44,129 nt of DNA. Source: an uncultured Siphonobacter sp. (lineage in GTDB: Bacteria; Bacteroidota; Bacteroidia; Cytophagales; Spirosomataceae). This document shows, piece after piece, positions 17,880-26,290 of this stretch. The notes beneath the pieces are model-generated. The model was not told where the DNA came from and did not search any database. It saw only the letters and a list, made by a program, of their open reading frames with translations. The translations under genes were made by a program, and so were the position numbers. Positions within the stretch are counted from its first letter, which is position 1; each line of letters begins with the position of its first letter. Location of the stretch: positions 1-44,129 of the forward strand of contig CAJYIW010000012.1 in NCBI GenBank assembly GCA_913775095.1. Reading direction: 5' to 3'.

Positions 17880-18476
17880 TTGGACAAAAAAAATAAATGC
17901 ATTTCGAAATCTGCGTTTATGTCAAAATAATGCCCATTTGAAAATATGAAAATGTAATGAGGCCTTTACCTTACCTAAACATTTTATTGCATTTCTAAGG
18001 TTCCATCGGCCAAAGTAGTGATTGGTAACCGTTTAAAAAGGCTATATACGCAGCCCGGTAAACCTTCTTTGCCGACAGAAAAAGGAGGTATTAAAAAATT
18101 GTTAAATAATATCATCCGCTCAAAAATGTAAACGGAAGAGCCCTGAAAAGATAAGTCTGCGGGGGAGAAGATACGCTTCCCTGGTTTCGTAGGGGAGGGC
18201 AGGTTATTAGATAACTGATTAGAGCACTAAAAAGGTTTGAAATAGTTACAATTTCTTTGCCAGGGCAGGGATCATTCTGAAAACCTATGCTTGCATACAT
18301 TTTTAAAGCTGTATTTATCTATAAAGCAATGCTTTAGCAGGTGAAAGCTTACTTTTTCATAATGAATACGCGATAAAAATTATTGGATCATTTTTCAGAC
18401 GGACCGTTCAAATTACCCCCGAATGGAGGCGTAACAATAAGGTAATGAAAAGAGTATATCGATCAGTATATTCGTC
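17880..18476. other. Long intergenic region without a recognised feature
   Basis: Nearly 600 bp between two divergent genes, AT-rich. A reading frame of 62 codons on the minus strand (18112-18300) has no recognisable protein character. I see no repeat or RNA fold that I could defend. Confidence 0.5.
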
Positions 18477-18911
18477 ATGCCCTCTCGTAGATTAATTTAT
18501 ATGCTCCAGTACACCCCTTCAGATCGTCTGATTACCCTATTGCTTGAAAATGGATTTCGTGAAGTAACGGAACAGTACTTTCCGCACAGCCACGTTCGTC
18601 TTGAATTAAAAGGAGAAGCCTATCATCCTGCCTATTTTCAGCGAGCGTTTCGGTATGGTACGGGCACCGCTCTGATTATTCTGAACTACCTGACGATTCG
18701 GGTGCTATATCGGACCTACGTGCTGGCTGAAAGTCGCCGTCTGACCGAAGAGGAAGCTCAGGCCATCGTATCTTTTTGTAAGTTACCGGCCAAACAGCAG
18801 GGAATACTGGCTGGAAAAGTTTCCAATCTTTCAGAAATGATGGCTGCGGTGCACCCGGCTAAAAAAATAGAAGCTCCCGTTTCCAAGAGCTTCTATCTGT
18901 CTAAATCTTAG
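18477..18911 (+). CDS. Hypothetical protein
   Basis: A 144-residue protein started at ATG 18477; a second ATG at 18501 (MLQYTPSDRLITLLLENGF) is also possible. There is no export signal. The middle (FQRAFRYGTGTALIILNYLTIRVLYRTYVLAESRRLTEEEAQAIVSF) is amphipathic to hydrophobic; the C-terminus is basic. I do not recognise a family. The coding character (codon use like neighbours, no rare runs) supports a real gene. Its last codons contain a hairpin that acts as terminator for the convergent gene at 18916, so the two transcripts overlap at their 3' ends. Confidence 0.6.
   Translation: MPSRRLIYMLQYTPSDRLITLLLENGFREVTEQYFPHSHVRLELKGEAYHPAYFQRAFRYGTGTALIILNYLTIRVLYRTYVLAESRRLTEEEAQAIVSFCKLPAKQQGILAGKVSNLSEMMAAVHPAKKIEAPVSKSFYLSKS
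18861..18896 (-). terminator. Terminator of the SGNH-like gene, inside the convergent coding region
   Basis: Stem ATAGAAGCTC (18867-18876) with GAGCTTCTAT (18887-18896), 10-nt loop; on the minus strand it is followed by T6-7 (18867-18861). It lies 20 nt past the stop codon at 18916 and within the last 17 codons of the plus-strand gene. Confidence 0.75.
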
Positions 18912-18915
18912 TATT

Positions 18916-20820
18916 TTAAGGGTTAACGGCCAGTGGAGCGTTCGCTGTACTGGCCGTTCCAGCTCCTGCACTGAACTCTACTTCGTGCGAATTTTGGATG
19001 GTCACGTTCGTTTTTCGGGTAGGAATACAGCCGGGACAGTTGGACTGCCAGGTGGCCGGGTCGTTCCAGTTACCGCTCTTGGCAGAAATGTAATGGGTAA
19101 TGACCGTCACCGCTCGGCTGGCGGTAGCTGAACATCCATACAGGTTCGAAACCGTTAGGGAATACGTACCGGAAGCAGTGGCCGATACGTCCGTTAACTG
19201 AGGCGAAGCCAGTGAAGAGGTGTATCCGTTAGGGCCGGACCAGTTGTAATACAGCCCGCCTGAAGCCTGTAATTGCAGGGCATTCCCTGCCGAAAGAGGC
19301 GAGTTGGCATTAATACTAGCCGTGACCGTGCCCAAAGAAGCAGGCACCCGAATGGTCGGCGAAAGCAACACGTTTTCGAAGGAATCTTTCACTTTTAACA
19401 GATAACTACCCTGATTCAGAGTGGCCTGTGCCCCCGTTGCTACGGAATTAACTCCGTAATTATCAGTCGTATTCACCCAGGTATAGGAAGCCCAGCTGGC
19501 GTCCCCTTTCACCACCATCTGTCCGTTGGTGCAGGACGGATACAGGCGGGTAGAGGTCATGGCTTCGTAGGGAATAATGGTGGGAATCAGAGGCGTCAGG
19601 GCATCTACCCAGGCCTGAGCGGCAGCGTAGTGGCCCGCTCCCGTGAAGTGAACGTCACTGGGATCACGATACGTATTCGTACCGTCGTTATGGATGCCAT
19701 CCGTTTCCGGACCGGGATAGACCTTGCTATTATTGGCAATCAGGCTATTCTGCCCCGCAATGATATTCGGGTTTACCACGCCGAGCCCGGAGGTGGCGTA
19801 ACGACTGGTGCGGGCGACCACCCAGGCTAAATCCGTTTTATTGCTTTGCTGACGGCTTTGAGCGATGATCTGGCTCCAGCGGCTGGCAAAATCACTGCTG
19901 GATACATTCAGATAATTATCCGTTTCGCCCAAGTGCATTAAAACTGCTCTGATTCCGAATTGGGAAGAATAGTTGTTAAGAGTGACCCGAAGGTTGGCAT
20001 AGGGTTGTCCGGCAGGATATGAATAGCCGTACGCTGAAGCTGAATTAGCGGTTGGATTTAAACTTTCGAACCAGTTAGCTGTAGCGGTACCCGACCAGCC
20101 CGCCTGAAAAAAGGCTACGGGCACTTTGAATTTATCCACCAGTTTATCGCCTAACGCTCCCCAATACCAGGAGGAGAAACCGAAGGGAGAAACCGGAGTG
20201 GTGGCATCCAGGTGAACAAACGAAGGAATGGCCACGCGATCCTTGACGCTGTTATAGCCCCATCCGCTCCAGGTTCCGGGATCACCGGGGTTGGGTTCCG
20301 GGTTAGGGCGGTACCCAATTGCAACCGCACTGACCTGATCGTAGTTGGCAGAAGGCCCGGTATTGCTGGGGTCTCCATAACCTGTGGCATTCGATTGACC
20401 GGTGATGACGAATACTTCTCCTACTCCTACTTTGGAGAGTGTAATTTCAGAACCCAGGGGAGTGCCTGCCTGGTAAGCCTGTACTTTTAAATCGTACCAG
20501 CCGCCCTTCACTAGTACTTTTCCCTCGAAATAGCCATTGGACGGCGAAGTCGTGGTCGTGCCGGGATATTGCCACAGGGACTTCCAGCCTTCGTCAACGG
20601 CGGCATTAGGGCCCATGTTGGTGCCGGAAGCTACCTGAAAGCGAACCCGGATTTCATCAACGGCCTGGGAATAATTACCAGCCACCGTAATCGAAGCCTG
20701 ATTTTGATTATTACGCTGATAAACAGCACGGGTAGAGGGGGCCGTAAGGGTGATCTGCGACCAGACTGAAGAAGAGACGAAGACAAGTAATCCAACTAAA
20801 ACTTTGTAAAGGTGAGCCAT
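18916..20820 (-). CDS. Secreted SGNH/sialate O-acetylesterase-like protein with Ig-like C-terminus
   Basis: A 634-residue protein started at ATG 20820, directly before a signal peptide (MAHLYKVLVGLLVFVSSSVWSQ); the open frame upstream overlaps the exonuclease gene and is rejected. An N-terminal beta domain is followed by an SGNH hydrolase with FVITGQSNATGYG (Ser of the GQSN motif, near residue 145), MHLGETDNYL and DVHFTGAGHYAAAQAW (Asp-x-His), the catalytic set of sialate O-acetylesterase-like enzymes. Residues about 460-580 hold Ig-like strands (NSPLSAGNALQLQASGG, SGTYSLTVSNLYGCS), then SGNWNDPATWQSNCPGC and a short tail ending AVNP. No type IX secretion C-terminal domain is seen, and the last domain looks cut short. 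Substrate unknown; an acetylated glycan is inference. Confidence 0.82.
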   Translation of the reverse strand: MAHLYKVLVGLLVFVSSSVWSQITLTAPSTRAVYQRNNQNQASITVAGNYSQAVDEIRVRFQVASGTNMGPNAAVDEGWKSLWQYPGTTTTSPSNGYFEGKVLVKGGWYDLKVQAYQAGTPLGSEITLSKVGVGEVFVITGQSNATGYGDPSNTGPSANYDQVSAVAIGYRPNPEPNPGDPGTWSGWGYNSVKDRVAIPSFVHLDATTPVSPFGFSSWYWGALGDKLVDKFKVPVAFFQAGWSGTATANWFESLNPTANSASAYGYSYPAGQPYANLRVTLNNYSSQFGIRAVLMHLGETDNYLNVSSSDFASRWSQIIAQSRQQSNKTDLAWVVARTSRYATSGLGVVNPNIIAGQNSLIANNSKVYPGPETDGIHNDGTNTYRDPSDVHFTGAGHYAAAQAWVDALTPLIPTIIPYEAMTSTRLYPSCTNGQMVVKGDASWASYTWVNTTDNYGVNSVATGAQATLNQGSYLLKVKDSFENVLLSPTIRVPASLGTVTASINANSPLSAGNALQLQASGGLYYNWSGPNGYTSSLASPQLTDVSATASGTYSLTVSNLYGCSATASRAVTVITHYISAKSGNWNDPATWQSNCPGCIPTRKTNVTIQNSHEVEFSAGAGTASTANAPLAVNP

Positions 20821-20870
20821 AGCGGTGGAGGTTTTTACTGCGGACTGGCAAAAGTACGTAAAAGCCTCTA

Positions 20871-21605
20871 TTACACCAATCGGAAAATCTGGTCTTCGCT
20901 TAGCGTTGGAAACTGGTTGAATCTCAAGTACAACTGGGCTAAAACGATCACATCTTCCCGGCAATATTCGGCAATGGCCGTCAATCCATCGTGCTGGTAA
21001 TATGTGGAATTAACCTGATCTCCAGAGAGGTTTTCTTTACTGGAAGGAATGTCGAATAGAGCCGCCAGTAATTCCAGGCTGGTAAAGTTTTTATAATCGC
21101 CAAACTTCCAGAGTTCCATCGTGTCCAGATGGGGATTGTCGTAACGCTTCCAGTTGGGATTCCAGAGGGGTTTGGGAATGTTGATTCCCTGAACCATCAG
21201 TCGACGGCACAGGTAAGGATAATCAAATTCACGACCGTTGTGAGCACAGAGGGTAAGTTTGGGGGAGTAACGCTTTTGAATCAGCTCACAAAACTGCCGC
21301 AATACGTCAGCTTCGTCGTGACCATGAAAGGAACGAACCCGAAACGTCAACTGATCGTGTTCGTCCCAATGGAAAAAGCCAACGCCAATAACCACGATTT
21401 TTCCGAACTCGGCGTAGATCGCCGCTCGTTCGGGATAGAGTTCGGCCTCGGTGAGTTCGGCCTCGTTTTTGAGTCGGCCCGCTTTGCGAATCCATTCGTT
21501 CTGCAAACGTTCCGGTAATTCTTCAAAGGTGGATTTTCCGGCTACGGTTTCAATATCAATGAACAACAAGTGTTTGGCAAAGGCCCGAAATTCTAACGAA
21601 TGCAT
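20871..21605 (-). CDS. DEDD-type 3'-5' exonuclease (DNA polymerase B exo-like)
   Basis: A 244-residue protein started at ATG 21605 (MHSLEFRAFAKHLLFIDIET). A TTG three codons earlier is less likely. Motifs: LLFIDIET (Exo I, D-x-E), CAHNGREFDYPYLCRR (Exo II, N-x-x-x-F-D) and the Exo III region EYCREDV with the final aspartate. This matches the stand-alone PolB-like exonuclease family with an RNase H fold; such proteins are thought to act on single-stranded DNA or RNA ends. The partner is unknown. The gene is single and ends 50 bp upstream of the SGNH-like gene on the same strand. Confidence 0.85.
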   Translation of the reverse strand: MHSLEFRAFAKHLLFIDIETVAGKSTFEELPERLQNEWIRKAGRLKNEAELTEAELYPERAAIYAEFGKIVVIGVGFFHWDEHDQLTFRVRSFHGHDEADVLRQFCELIQKRYSPKLTLCAHNGREFDYPYLCRRLMVQGINIPKPLWNPNWKRYDNPHLDTMELWKFGDYKNFTSLELLAALFDIPSSKENLSGDQVNSTYYQHDGLTAIAEYCREDVIVLAQLYLRFNQFPTLSEDQIFRLV

Positions 21606-21686
21606 AGTAACCAATGAAGGTGGATCAGACGCCGAAGTAACAAAGAAGCCCCGCGTTACCCAAAGCCATTGAGTAAATGGTGAAAC

Positions 21687-21716
21687 AAAAAACGCGAACC
21701 TGCAAAGGTCCGCGTT
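21687..21716 (-). terminator. Terminator of the conserved gene at 21739-22152
   Basis: Stem 21691-21700 with 21707-21716 (AACGCG/CGCGTT plus ACC/GGT with one mismatch), followed on the minus strand by T6. Confidence 0.75.
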
Positions 21717-21738
21717 GCGTTATTACAGGCCGTTCCTG

Positions 21739-22152
21739 TTAATCATGAAGAACGCCTTCGCGTTGCAATTGATTGATGGGAATCAGGTTTTGCTCGTCCA
21801 GACTTCCGGGTACAAAGACAAAACGCTTGTCGTAAATCTGGTTGTCAATGAAATAACTCACCCAGTATTCATTGGTGAGGTGAAAAACTGCGGTATCAAT
21901 CAGCTCGATCGCCTGATGTCCGTTCGCCGGAACTTCCTTATAGAAATGGCGTAAGGTAGACGTTTGCTGAGGAGTTTCCCCCAGCTGATCAGAGTTACTA
22001 TACCCCCGAGAGGTTACGAAAACATTCGTGATAGGAACCTCATTTTTATTAATCAGGTAAACCCGCCATTCGGCTCCGCTGGCTTCGTTCACTTCACGGG
22101 TAACGGCTACTTTTACTCCTTCAACGGGTAAAAAGGGAATGTCTTTTTTCAT
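21739..22152 (-). CDS. Conserved Bacteroidota protein of unknown function
   Basis: A 137-residue protein started at ATG 22152 (MKKDIPFLPVEGVKVAVTRE); a TTG six codons earlier is unlikely. It is soluble and beta-rich, with EWRVYLINKNEVPITNVFVTSRGY, TSTLRHFYKEVPANGHQAIELID, EYWVSYFIDNQIYDKRFVFVPGSL. I recall this pattern as a widespread small Bacteroidota family of unknown function, sometimes carrying a misleading tRNA-synthetase label. It lies 47 bp downstream of lipB on the same strand and probably belongs to the same transcript, with a terminator after it. Confidence 0.8.
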   Translation of the reverse strand: MKKDIPFLPVEGVKVAVTREVNEASGAEWRVYLINKNEVPITNVFVTSRGYSNSDQLGETPQQTSTLRHFYKEVPANGHQAIELIDTAVFHLTNEYWVSYFIDNQIYDKRFVFVPGSLDEQNLIPINQLQREGVLHD

Positions 22153-22199
22153 GGGAAAAGGTATTTTCAAGGCATCCGGTCTTACACTCTACCAGGGAT

Positions 22200-22922
22200 C
22201 TATACGTGTGCCTTGGATTCAATAATGATCATTTCAAATAACTCAGCCAGGTGCGTTCTGACCCGTTGGGCTACTTCCGTAAAATCCAGCTCGTGACCCA
22301 CTTCCCGGGCCAGCGAGGTAACGGCTTTGCCTTCAATGCCGCAGGGAACAATGTAATCAAAGAAATCCAGCTCCGTATTCACATTTAGTGCAAAGCCGTG
22401 CATGGTTACCCAGCGGCTGGCTTTTACGCCCATTGCACAGATCTTTCTCGGATTTTTCTGCTCCAGATAATCCAGCCAGACGCCCGTCAGACCCTCAATG
22501 CGGCCCGCGTCGAGTCCGTAATCGGCACAGGTACGAATGATGGCTTCTTCGAGCATTCGCATGTACCAGTGAATGTCAGGTTTGAAATTATCCAGATCCA
22601 GAATCGGATACCCCACCAGCTGACCGGGTCCGTGGAAGGTGATGTCCCCGCCCCGGTTGATTTTATAGTACTGAATACCCTTACTTTCCAGCTCGGGTTC
22701 CGTTTGTAACAAATGCTCGGGCTTGCCGCTTTTTCCCAGCGTAAAAACGGGCGGATGCTGCACGAAAAACAGGTAATTCGGCGTAGGCCGCTGTTCCGCT
22801 TCGGATAACTTCCGGTTTTCCACTTTCTGGGCCACTACTTCAGCCAGAATACGCTCCTGCTCGTCCCAGGAAGACTGGTAATCCCGTAGGCCCCAGTCCT
22901 GAAAAAATACTTCTTTATTCAT
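22200..22922 (-). CDS. lipB: Octanoyl-[acyl-carrier-protein]-protein N-octanoyltransferase
   Basis: LipB moves the octanoyl group from acyl carrier protein to lipoyl domains of E2 and GcvH proteins, the first step of lipoate assembly, in the cytoplasm. The 240-residue protein shows NYLFFVQHPPVFTLGKSG, the RGGDITFHGPGQLVGYPI motif, the catalytic lysine in RKICAMGVK (about residue 160) and the catalytic cysteine in VPCGIEGKAVTSL (about 194), 34 residues apart as expected. ATG 22922 is preferred over ATG 22940 because a TACCTTTG -7-like element ends only about 9 nt upstream of the latter, leaving it almost leaderless. lipA is not in the window. Confidence 0.96.
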   Translation of the reverse strand: MNKEVFFQDWGLRDYQSSWDEQERILAEVVAQKVENRKLSEAEQRPTPNYLFFVQHPPVFTLGKSGKPEHLLQTEPELESKGIQYYKINRGGDITFHGPGQLVGYPILDLDNFKPDIHWYMRMLEEAIIRTCADYGLDAGRIEGLTGVWLDYLEQKNPRKICAMGVKASRWVTMHGFALNVNTELDFFDYIVPCGIEGKAVTSLAREVGHELDFTEVAQRVRTHLAELFEMIIIESKAHV

Positions 22923-22997
22923 GATATTCTTGCCTTCCATCCACCTGCAAAGGTAGCATTCCTGATAAAACGGTTCCGATTCTGGAAAGGTTCGGTC

Positions 22998-23034
22998 TAA
23001 AAAGAATAGGCAGCCGAGGGTATCGACTGCCTAT
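22998..23034 (-). terminator. Terminator of the siroheme reductase operon
   Basis: Stem ATAGGCAG (23006-23013) with CTGCCTAT (23027-23034), extended by CGA/TCG across one mismatch; on the minus strand a T-rich tract follows. It lies 26 nt beyond the methyltransferase stop codon. Confidence 0.75.
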
Positions 23035-23059
23035 CATCTAACTGCATGTAATCGGATAA

Positions 23060-23839
23060 TTACGAAAACAGGGTATCGTTTTTCAGGAATTCCTGCCATT
23101 CGGCGGCATTGCTTCGATAGCCATAGCGAACCACTTCCCCGAGAACAATAACGGCCGGATTGGATAGCTTATGTTCGAGTGCCAGCCGGGGTAACTCCTG
23201 AGCCGTGCCAAGAGCCGTGCGTTGTTCGGCCGTAGTGCCGTTTTGTAAGATGGCGGCGGGTAAATCCGCTTTTCCCATCTTGCAGCAGAGCTCAGCGATT
23301 TCTTCCAGCTTGTTCATGCCCATCATCACGACAACCGTAGCGGTAGTGCACAAAGCCAGACAAAGGTCACGGGATAAGGAACCGTCAGTTTTAGTGCCGG
23401 TAATGACCCAGAAACTTTCGCTGACGCCACGGGCGGTCATCGGAATGCCGGCGGTTCCGGCGACGGCCAGAGCCGAAGAAATGCCGGGAACGTATTCCGT
23501 TTCAATGCCAAACTGCCGGGCGTACTCAATTTCTTCCTGTCCCCGACCAAAAACGAACGGATCGCCGCCTTTGAGTCGCACGACATGACCCGACGCATAG
23601 GCTTTCTCCACAATCAGGTCATTAATCCGTTCCTGGGAAAAACTTTGTCCGGGGCGTTTGCCAACGTAAATCTTCTCGGTTTCAGAAGCACAGTGATCAA
23701 GTAACACGGGATCGATCAGGGCATCGTAAAGCACTACCTGAGCCTGTTGCAAAACCTTGACAGCTTTCAGGGTAATCAGATCGGGGTCTCCCGGCCCAGC
23801 TCCGACAACGGTCAGTTTAGGGATTATTTTTTTGCTCAT
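23060..23839 (-). CDS. cobA: Uroporphyrinogen-III C-methyltransferase (SUMT)
   Basis: A 259-residue SAM-dependent enzyme that methylates uroporphyrinogen III at C-2 and C-7 to give precorrin-2, the entry to siroheme and cobalamin. ATG 23839 is chosen because the family match (KLTVVGAGPGDPDLITLKAV) begins just after it; the longer open frame overlaps the upstream gene. Motifs: VVGAGPGDPDL, GGDPFVFGRGQEE, GISSALAVAGTAGIPMTARG and a late NPAVIVLGEVV. It has no fused dehydrogenase/chelatase domain as in CysG, so those steps must be encoded elsewhere. It starts 10 nt after the reductase stop codon, clearly one operon: it supplies the siroheme needed by that enzyme. Confidence 0.95.
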   Translation of the reverse strand: MSKKIIPKLTVVGAGPGDPDLITLKAVKVLQQAQVVLYDALIDPVLLDHCASETEKIYVGKRPGQSFSQERINDLIVEKAYASGHVVRLKGGDPFVFGRGQEEIEYARQFGIETEYVPGISSALAVAGTAGIPMTARGVSESFWVITGTKTDGSLSRDLCLALCTTATVVVMMGMNKLEEIAELCCKMGKADLPAAILQNGTTAEQRTALGTAQELPRLALEHKLSNPAVIVLGEVVRYGYRSNAAEWQEFLKNDTLFS

Positions 23840-23849
23840 TCGTATAAAC

Positions 23850-25937
23850 TCAGGCCTTGGCAGCGACGGCTTCTTCGCGTACGCTACGGGCCCGTTGAAT
23901 AAATTCAAGTGCTTCGGCCAGGAAACGGGCTGCGAATTCGGCCGAGGGTTCGTTTTGATTGATTTGCAGAGTGGTGTCAGTGAAAGTCTTCCCATTCAGG
24001 CTGAATTCTCCCGTTTCTACGTACTGCTTGTCAAATTCCCTGATTACCGCGTGCTGGGTGCTCACGTTCACGCTTTTATCCAGTAACAACGCTTTCGCTC
24101 CTGATACAAAGACGCTGTAGCTGTGATAGATGGAATCGGCGTAACGTCCTTCTTCAAAAGCAGCTTTGGCCCAGTCGTATTTTTCCTCCGCTTCGAAAAT
24201 CAGGGTAGCTACCAGATCAATAATCACGCTGGCACATTCACCCACCCCAATTTCCGTAGCAAACGTACCCGTCTGACCCCAGTCGATGAAATCCGTATCA
24301 ACCACCGTAGTCAAATCAGTCAGGGGCTTGAGTAATCCGTAGAAATACTTTTCACCCTGACGATCGTAATAGTTATGGAAATACTCGCCCTCTTCGGCAT
24401 TGGCATCGTAATCGCTCAATAACCAGCGTAGAGCCTGAGGTCCGCGTTTCGATGGAATTTTGATGACTTTATCCGCAATCCGTCCTTCGCCGTCGCCTAA
24501 AGTGGCTCCGCCGAGTAAGACCTGCAGGGCGGGTAACACGCGTTTATCCGGAGCTTTCATGGAACTGCCGTGCAAACCAATGTGAGCCATGCTGTGCTGA
24601 CCGCAGGCATTCATGCAACCCGAAATCTTGATTAACAGGTCGTTATTAAAAATCAGATCGGGGAATTCGTTCTGAATGACTTTTTCCAGTTCCAGTGAAA
24701 TCGAAGTGGAATCCGAAATGGCCAGATTACAGGTATCCGTTCCGGGGCAGGCCGTGATGTTGGCGGTGCTGTTCGCACCCGCCTGAGCGAACCCATGAGC
24801 CGAAAGGATGTTGTAAACGGTAAGTAAGTCGTCAGCTTTTACAAAACGAAGGAGCAGACCCTGATTAACCGTCACGCGAACGTCATCGGCTACGTAGGGA
24901 CTTAATTGCTCAATCAAACTACGACTGACCTCCGAGCGAATGTTACCCAGCGGGACGCGAACAAATACGCCGTAATAACCCGCCTGTTTCTGGGCAAATA
25001 CGTTGGAAGTATACCAATTGGTTAATTCAACGGAATCGAATGCAGGTTCTGCCGTATTCAAAGGAGCCACTTCCGTTTCGGGGGCTTCAATTTCAAAAGT
25101 CTTGGATTTCAGGGCCGTCCATTCTTCCTCCACCAGACGTTTGAATTCATCCAGCCCGATTTTGGCAAGGAGAAACTTCAGACGGGCCTTATGGCGGCTG
25201 TTTCGTTCGCCGTGGCGATCAAAAATCCGTAGAACCGCTTCAATCGTTGGAATTAACTGGTTAGCTGGCAGGAACTCGTAGTATAAATGAGCCAGAGCGG
25301 GCTGGGCTCCCAGGCCACCACCCACGTAGACTTTAAAGCCCCGCTGTCCGTCCCTGAGTTTCGGAACAAAACCCAGGTCATGCATGTAAGCCAAGGCAGT
25401 ATCTTCATCCGAGCTGGAGAAGGACATTTTAAACTTCCGCCCCATTTCCTGACAAATCGGATTACGCAGGAAATACCGGAAGGTGGCATCTGCATAAGGC
25501 GTAACGTCAAATGGCTCTTGAGGATCCACGCCCGCGGTAGGGGACGCCGTTACGTTTCGAACCGTGTTTCCACACGCTTCCCGCAGGGTAATATCGTCTT
25601 TCTCCAGATTGGCCCAGAGTTCAGGCGTACGATCCAGACTGACGAAGTGAATCTGAATATCCTGACGAGTGGTCAGGTGTAGATTTCCCGTCGAATATTC
25701 ATCCGAAATGTCAGAAATGCGTTTCCACTGTCTGAACGTCATTTTGCCGTAAGGCAGCTTGATTCGTACCATCTGAACGCCCTGCTGCCGTTGTCCGTAG
25801 ACCCCACGGGCCAGCCGCAGACTTCTGAATTTTTCTTCATGAATTTGGCCCTCGCGGAAGAGACGGATTTTACGCTCCAGATCAACGATATCTTTTTCAA
25901 CCAGGGGATTTTCAAGTTCAGTGCGAAAACTTTGCAT
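23850..25937 (-). CDS. Siroheme/4Fe-4S sulfite (or nitrite) reductase with C-terminal HEPN-like domain
   Basis: A 695-residue protein started at ATG 25937. It holds the duplicated ferredoxin-like and siroheme half-domains (GVYGQRQQGVQMVRIKLPYG, TTRQDIQIHFV, CGNTVRNVTASPTAG) and the four cysteines binding the cluster and siroheme: CPGTDTC (about 397-403) and CMNAC (about 440-444). It reduces sulfite to sulfide or nitrite to ammonia; the sequence alone does not settle which. After about residue 560 comes a helical region (EEKYDWAKAAFEEGRYADSI, SVFVSGAKALLLD, AEALEFIQRARSV) resembling a HEPN domain, a known add-on in Bacteroidota. No CysJ-type flavoprotein or APS/PAPS reductase is nearby. First gene of a two-gene operon with cobA. 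Confidence 0.92.
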   Translation of the reverse strand: MQSFRTELENPLVEKDIVDLERKIRLFREGQIHEEKFRSLRLARGVYGQRQQGVQMVRIKLPYGKMTFRQWKRISDISDEYSTGNLHLTTRQDIQIHFVSLDRTPELWANLEKDDITLREACGNTVRNVTASPTAGVDPQEPFDVTPYADATFRYFLRNPICQEMGRKFKMSFSSSDEDTALAYMHDLGFVPKLRDGQRGFKVYVGGGLGAQPALAHLYYEFLPANQLIPTIEAVLRIFDRHGERNSRHKARLKFLLAKIGLDEFKRLVEEEWTALKSKTFEIEAPETEVAPLNTAEPAFDSVELTNWYTSNVFAQKQAGYYGVFVRVPLGNIRSEVSRSLIEQLSPYVADDVRVTVNQGLLLRFVKADDLLTVYNILSAHGFAQAGANSTANITACPGTDTCNLAISDSTSISLELEKVIQNEFPDLIFNNDLLIKISGCMNACGQHSMAHIGLHGSSMKAPDKRVLPALQVLLGGATLGDGEGRIADKVIKIPSKRGPQALRWLLSDYDANAEEGEYFHNYYDRQGEKYFYGLLKPLTDLTTVVDTDFIDWGQTGTFATEIGVGECASVIIDLVATLIFEAEEKYDWAKAAFEEGRYADSIYHSYSVFVSGAKALLLDKSVNVSTQHAVIREFDKQYVETGEFSLNGKTFTDTTLQINQNEPSAEFAARFLAEALEFIQRARSVREEAVAAKA

Positions 25938-25953
25938 AGGCAATAAGGCTTTT

Positions 25954-25974
25954 ATTCTATCGAATAAATAGAAT
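25954..25974. promoter_or_regulatory. Inverted repeat at the start of the reductase leader (possible operator)
   Basis: ATTCTAT (25954-25960) and ATAGAAT (25968-25974) form a 7-bp inverted repeat with a 7-nt spacer, overlapping the predicted transcription start (about 25976) and leader of the siroheme reductase operon. Position suggests an operator or leader hairpin; no regulator can be named. Confidence 0.35.
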
Positions 25975-25981
25975 TATCTTA

Positions 25982-26013
25982 CAAACGTAGGATTCTTACG
26001 CGTAAAGCCCAAA
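25982..26013 (-). promoter_or_regulatory. Promoter of the siroheme reductase operon
   Basis: On the minus strand TTTG (26013-26010), 20-nt spacer, TACGTTTG (25989-25982): exact consensus. Leader of about 38 nt. Confidence 0.8.
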
Positions 26014-26084
26014 CCCTAGTACGAATATTTTAGTGCCGATACAGATAAAGTATTTTCTTAAAATTCAGAGGATTAAGAGGATTA

Positions 26085-26290
26085 TGAGTTTAGAGTTGGG
26101 GGTTTAGAGTTTTATGTTTTGGGTTTGGAGTTGTGAGTTTAGGGTTGTGAGTTTAGAGTTATTTATAGGTTTCTAATTCGAAGTAAATGGTATAGGATAC
26201 AGAACATGGGCTGGGACACCATAATCTACCCGCTAACGACACAACCCTAAACCTTAAACTCAAAACGCCAAACCCCCAACTCAAAACCCA
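26085..26290. repeat. Telomere-like G-rich repeats forming a long imperfect inverted repeat
   Basis: The left arm (about 26085-26160) repeats units such as GAGTTTAGAGTT, GGGTTTGGAGTT and GAGTTTAGGGTT. The right arm (about 26240-26290) carries their complement. Two exact 13-nt matches nest correctly: 26093-26105 with 26270-26282 and 26137-26149 with 26240-26252. It lies between the divergent promoter of the siroheme operon and the outer-membrane protein gene at 26447. It has no coding potential. Confidence 0.75.

Noticed and set aside
18112-18300. A 62-codon minus-strand frame in the intergenic region
   Set aside because: No start signal, no family pattern, and amino-acid composition typical of random AT-rich DNA.
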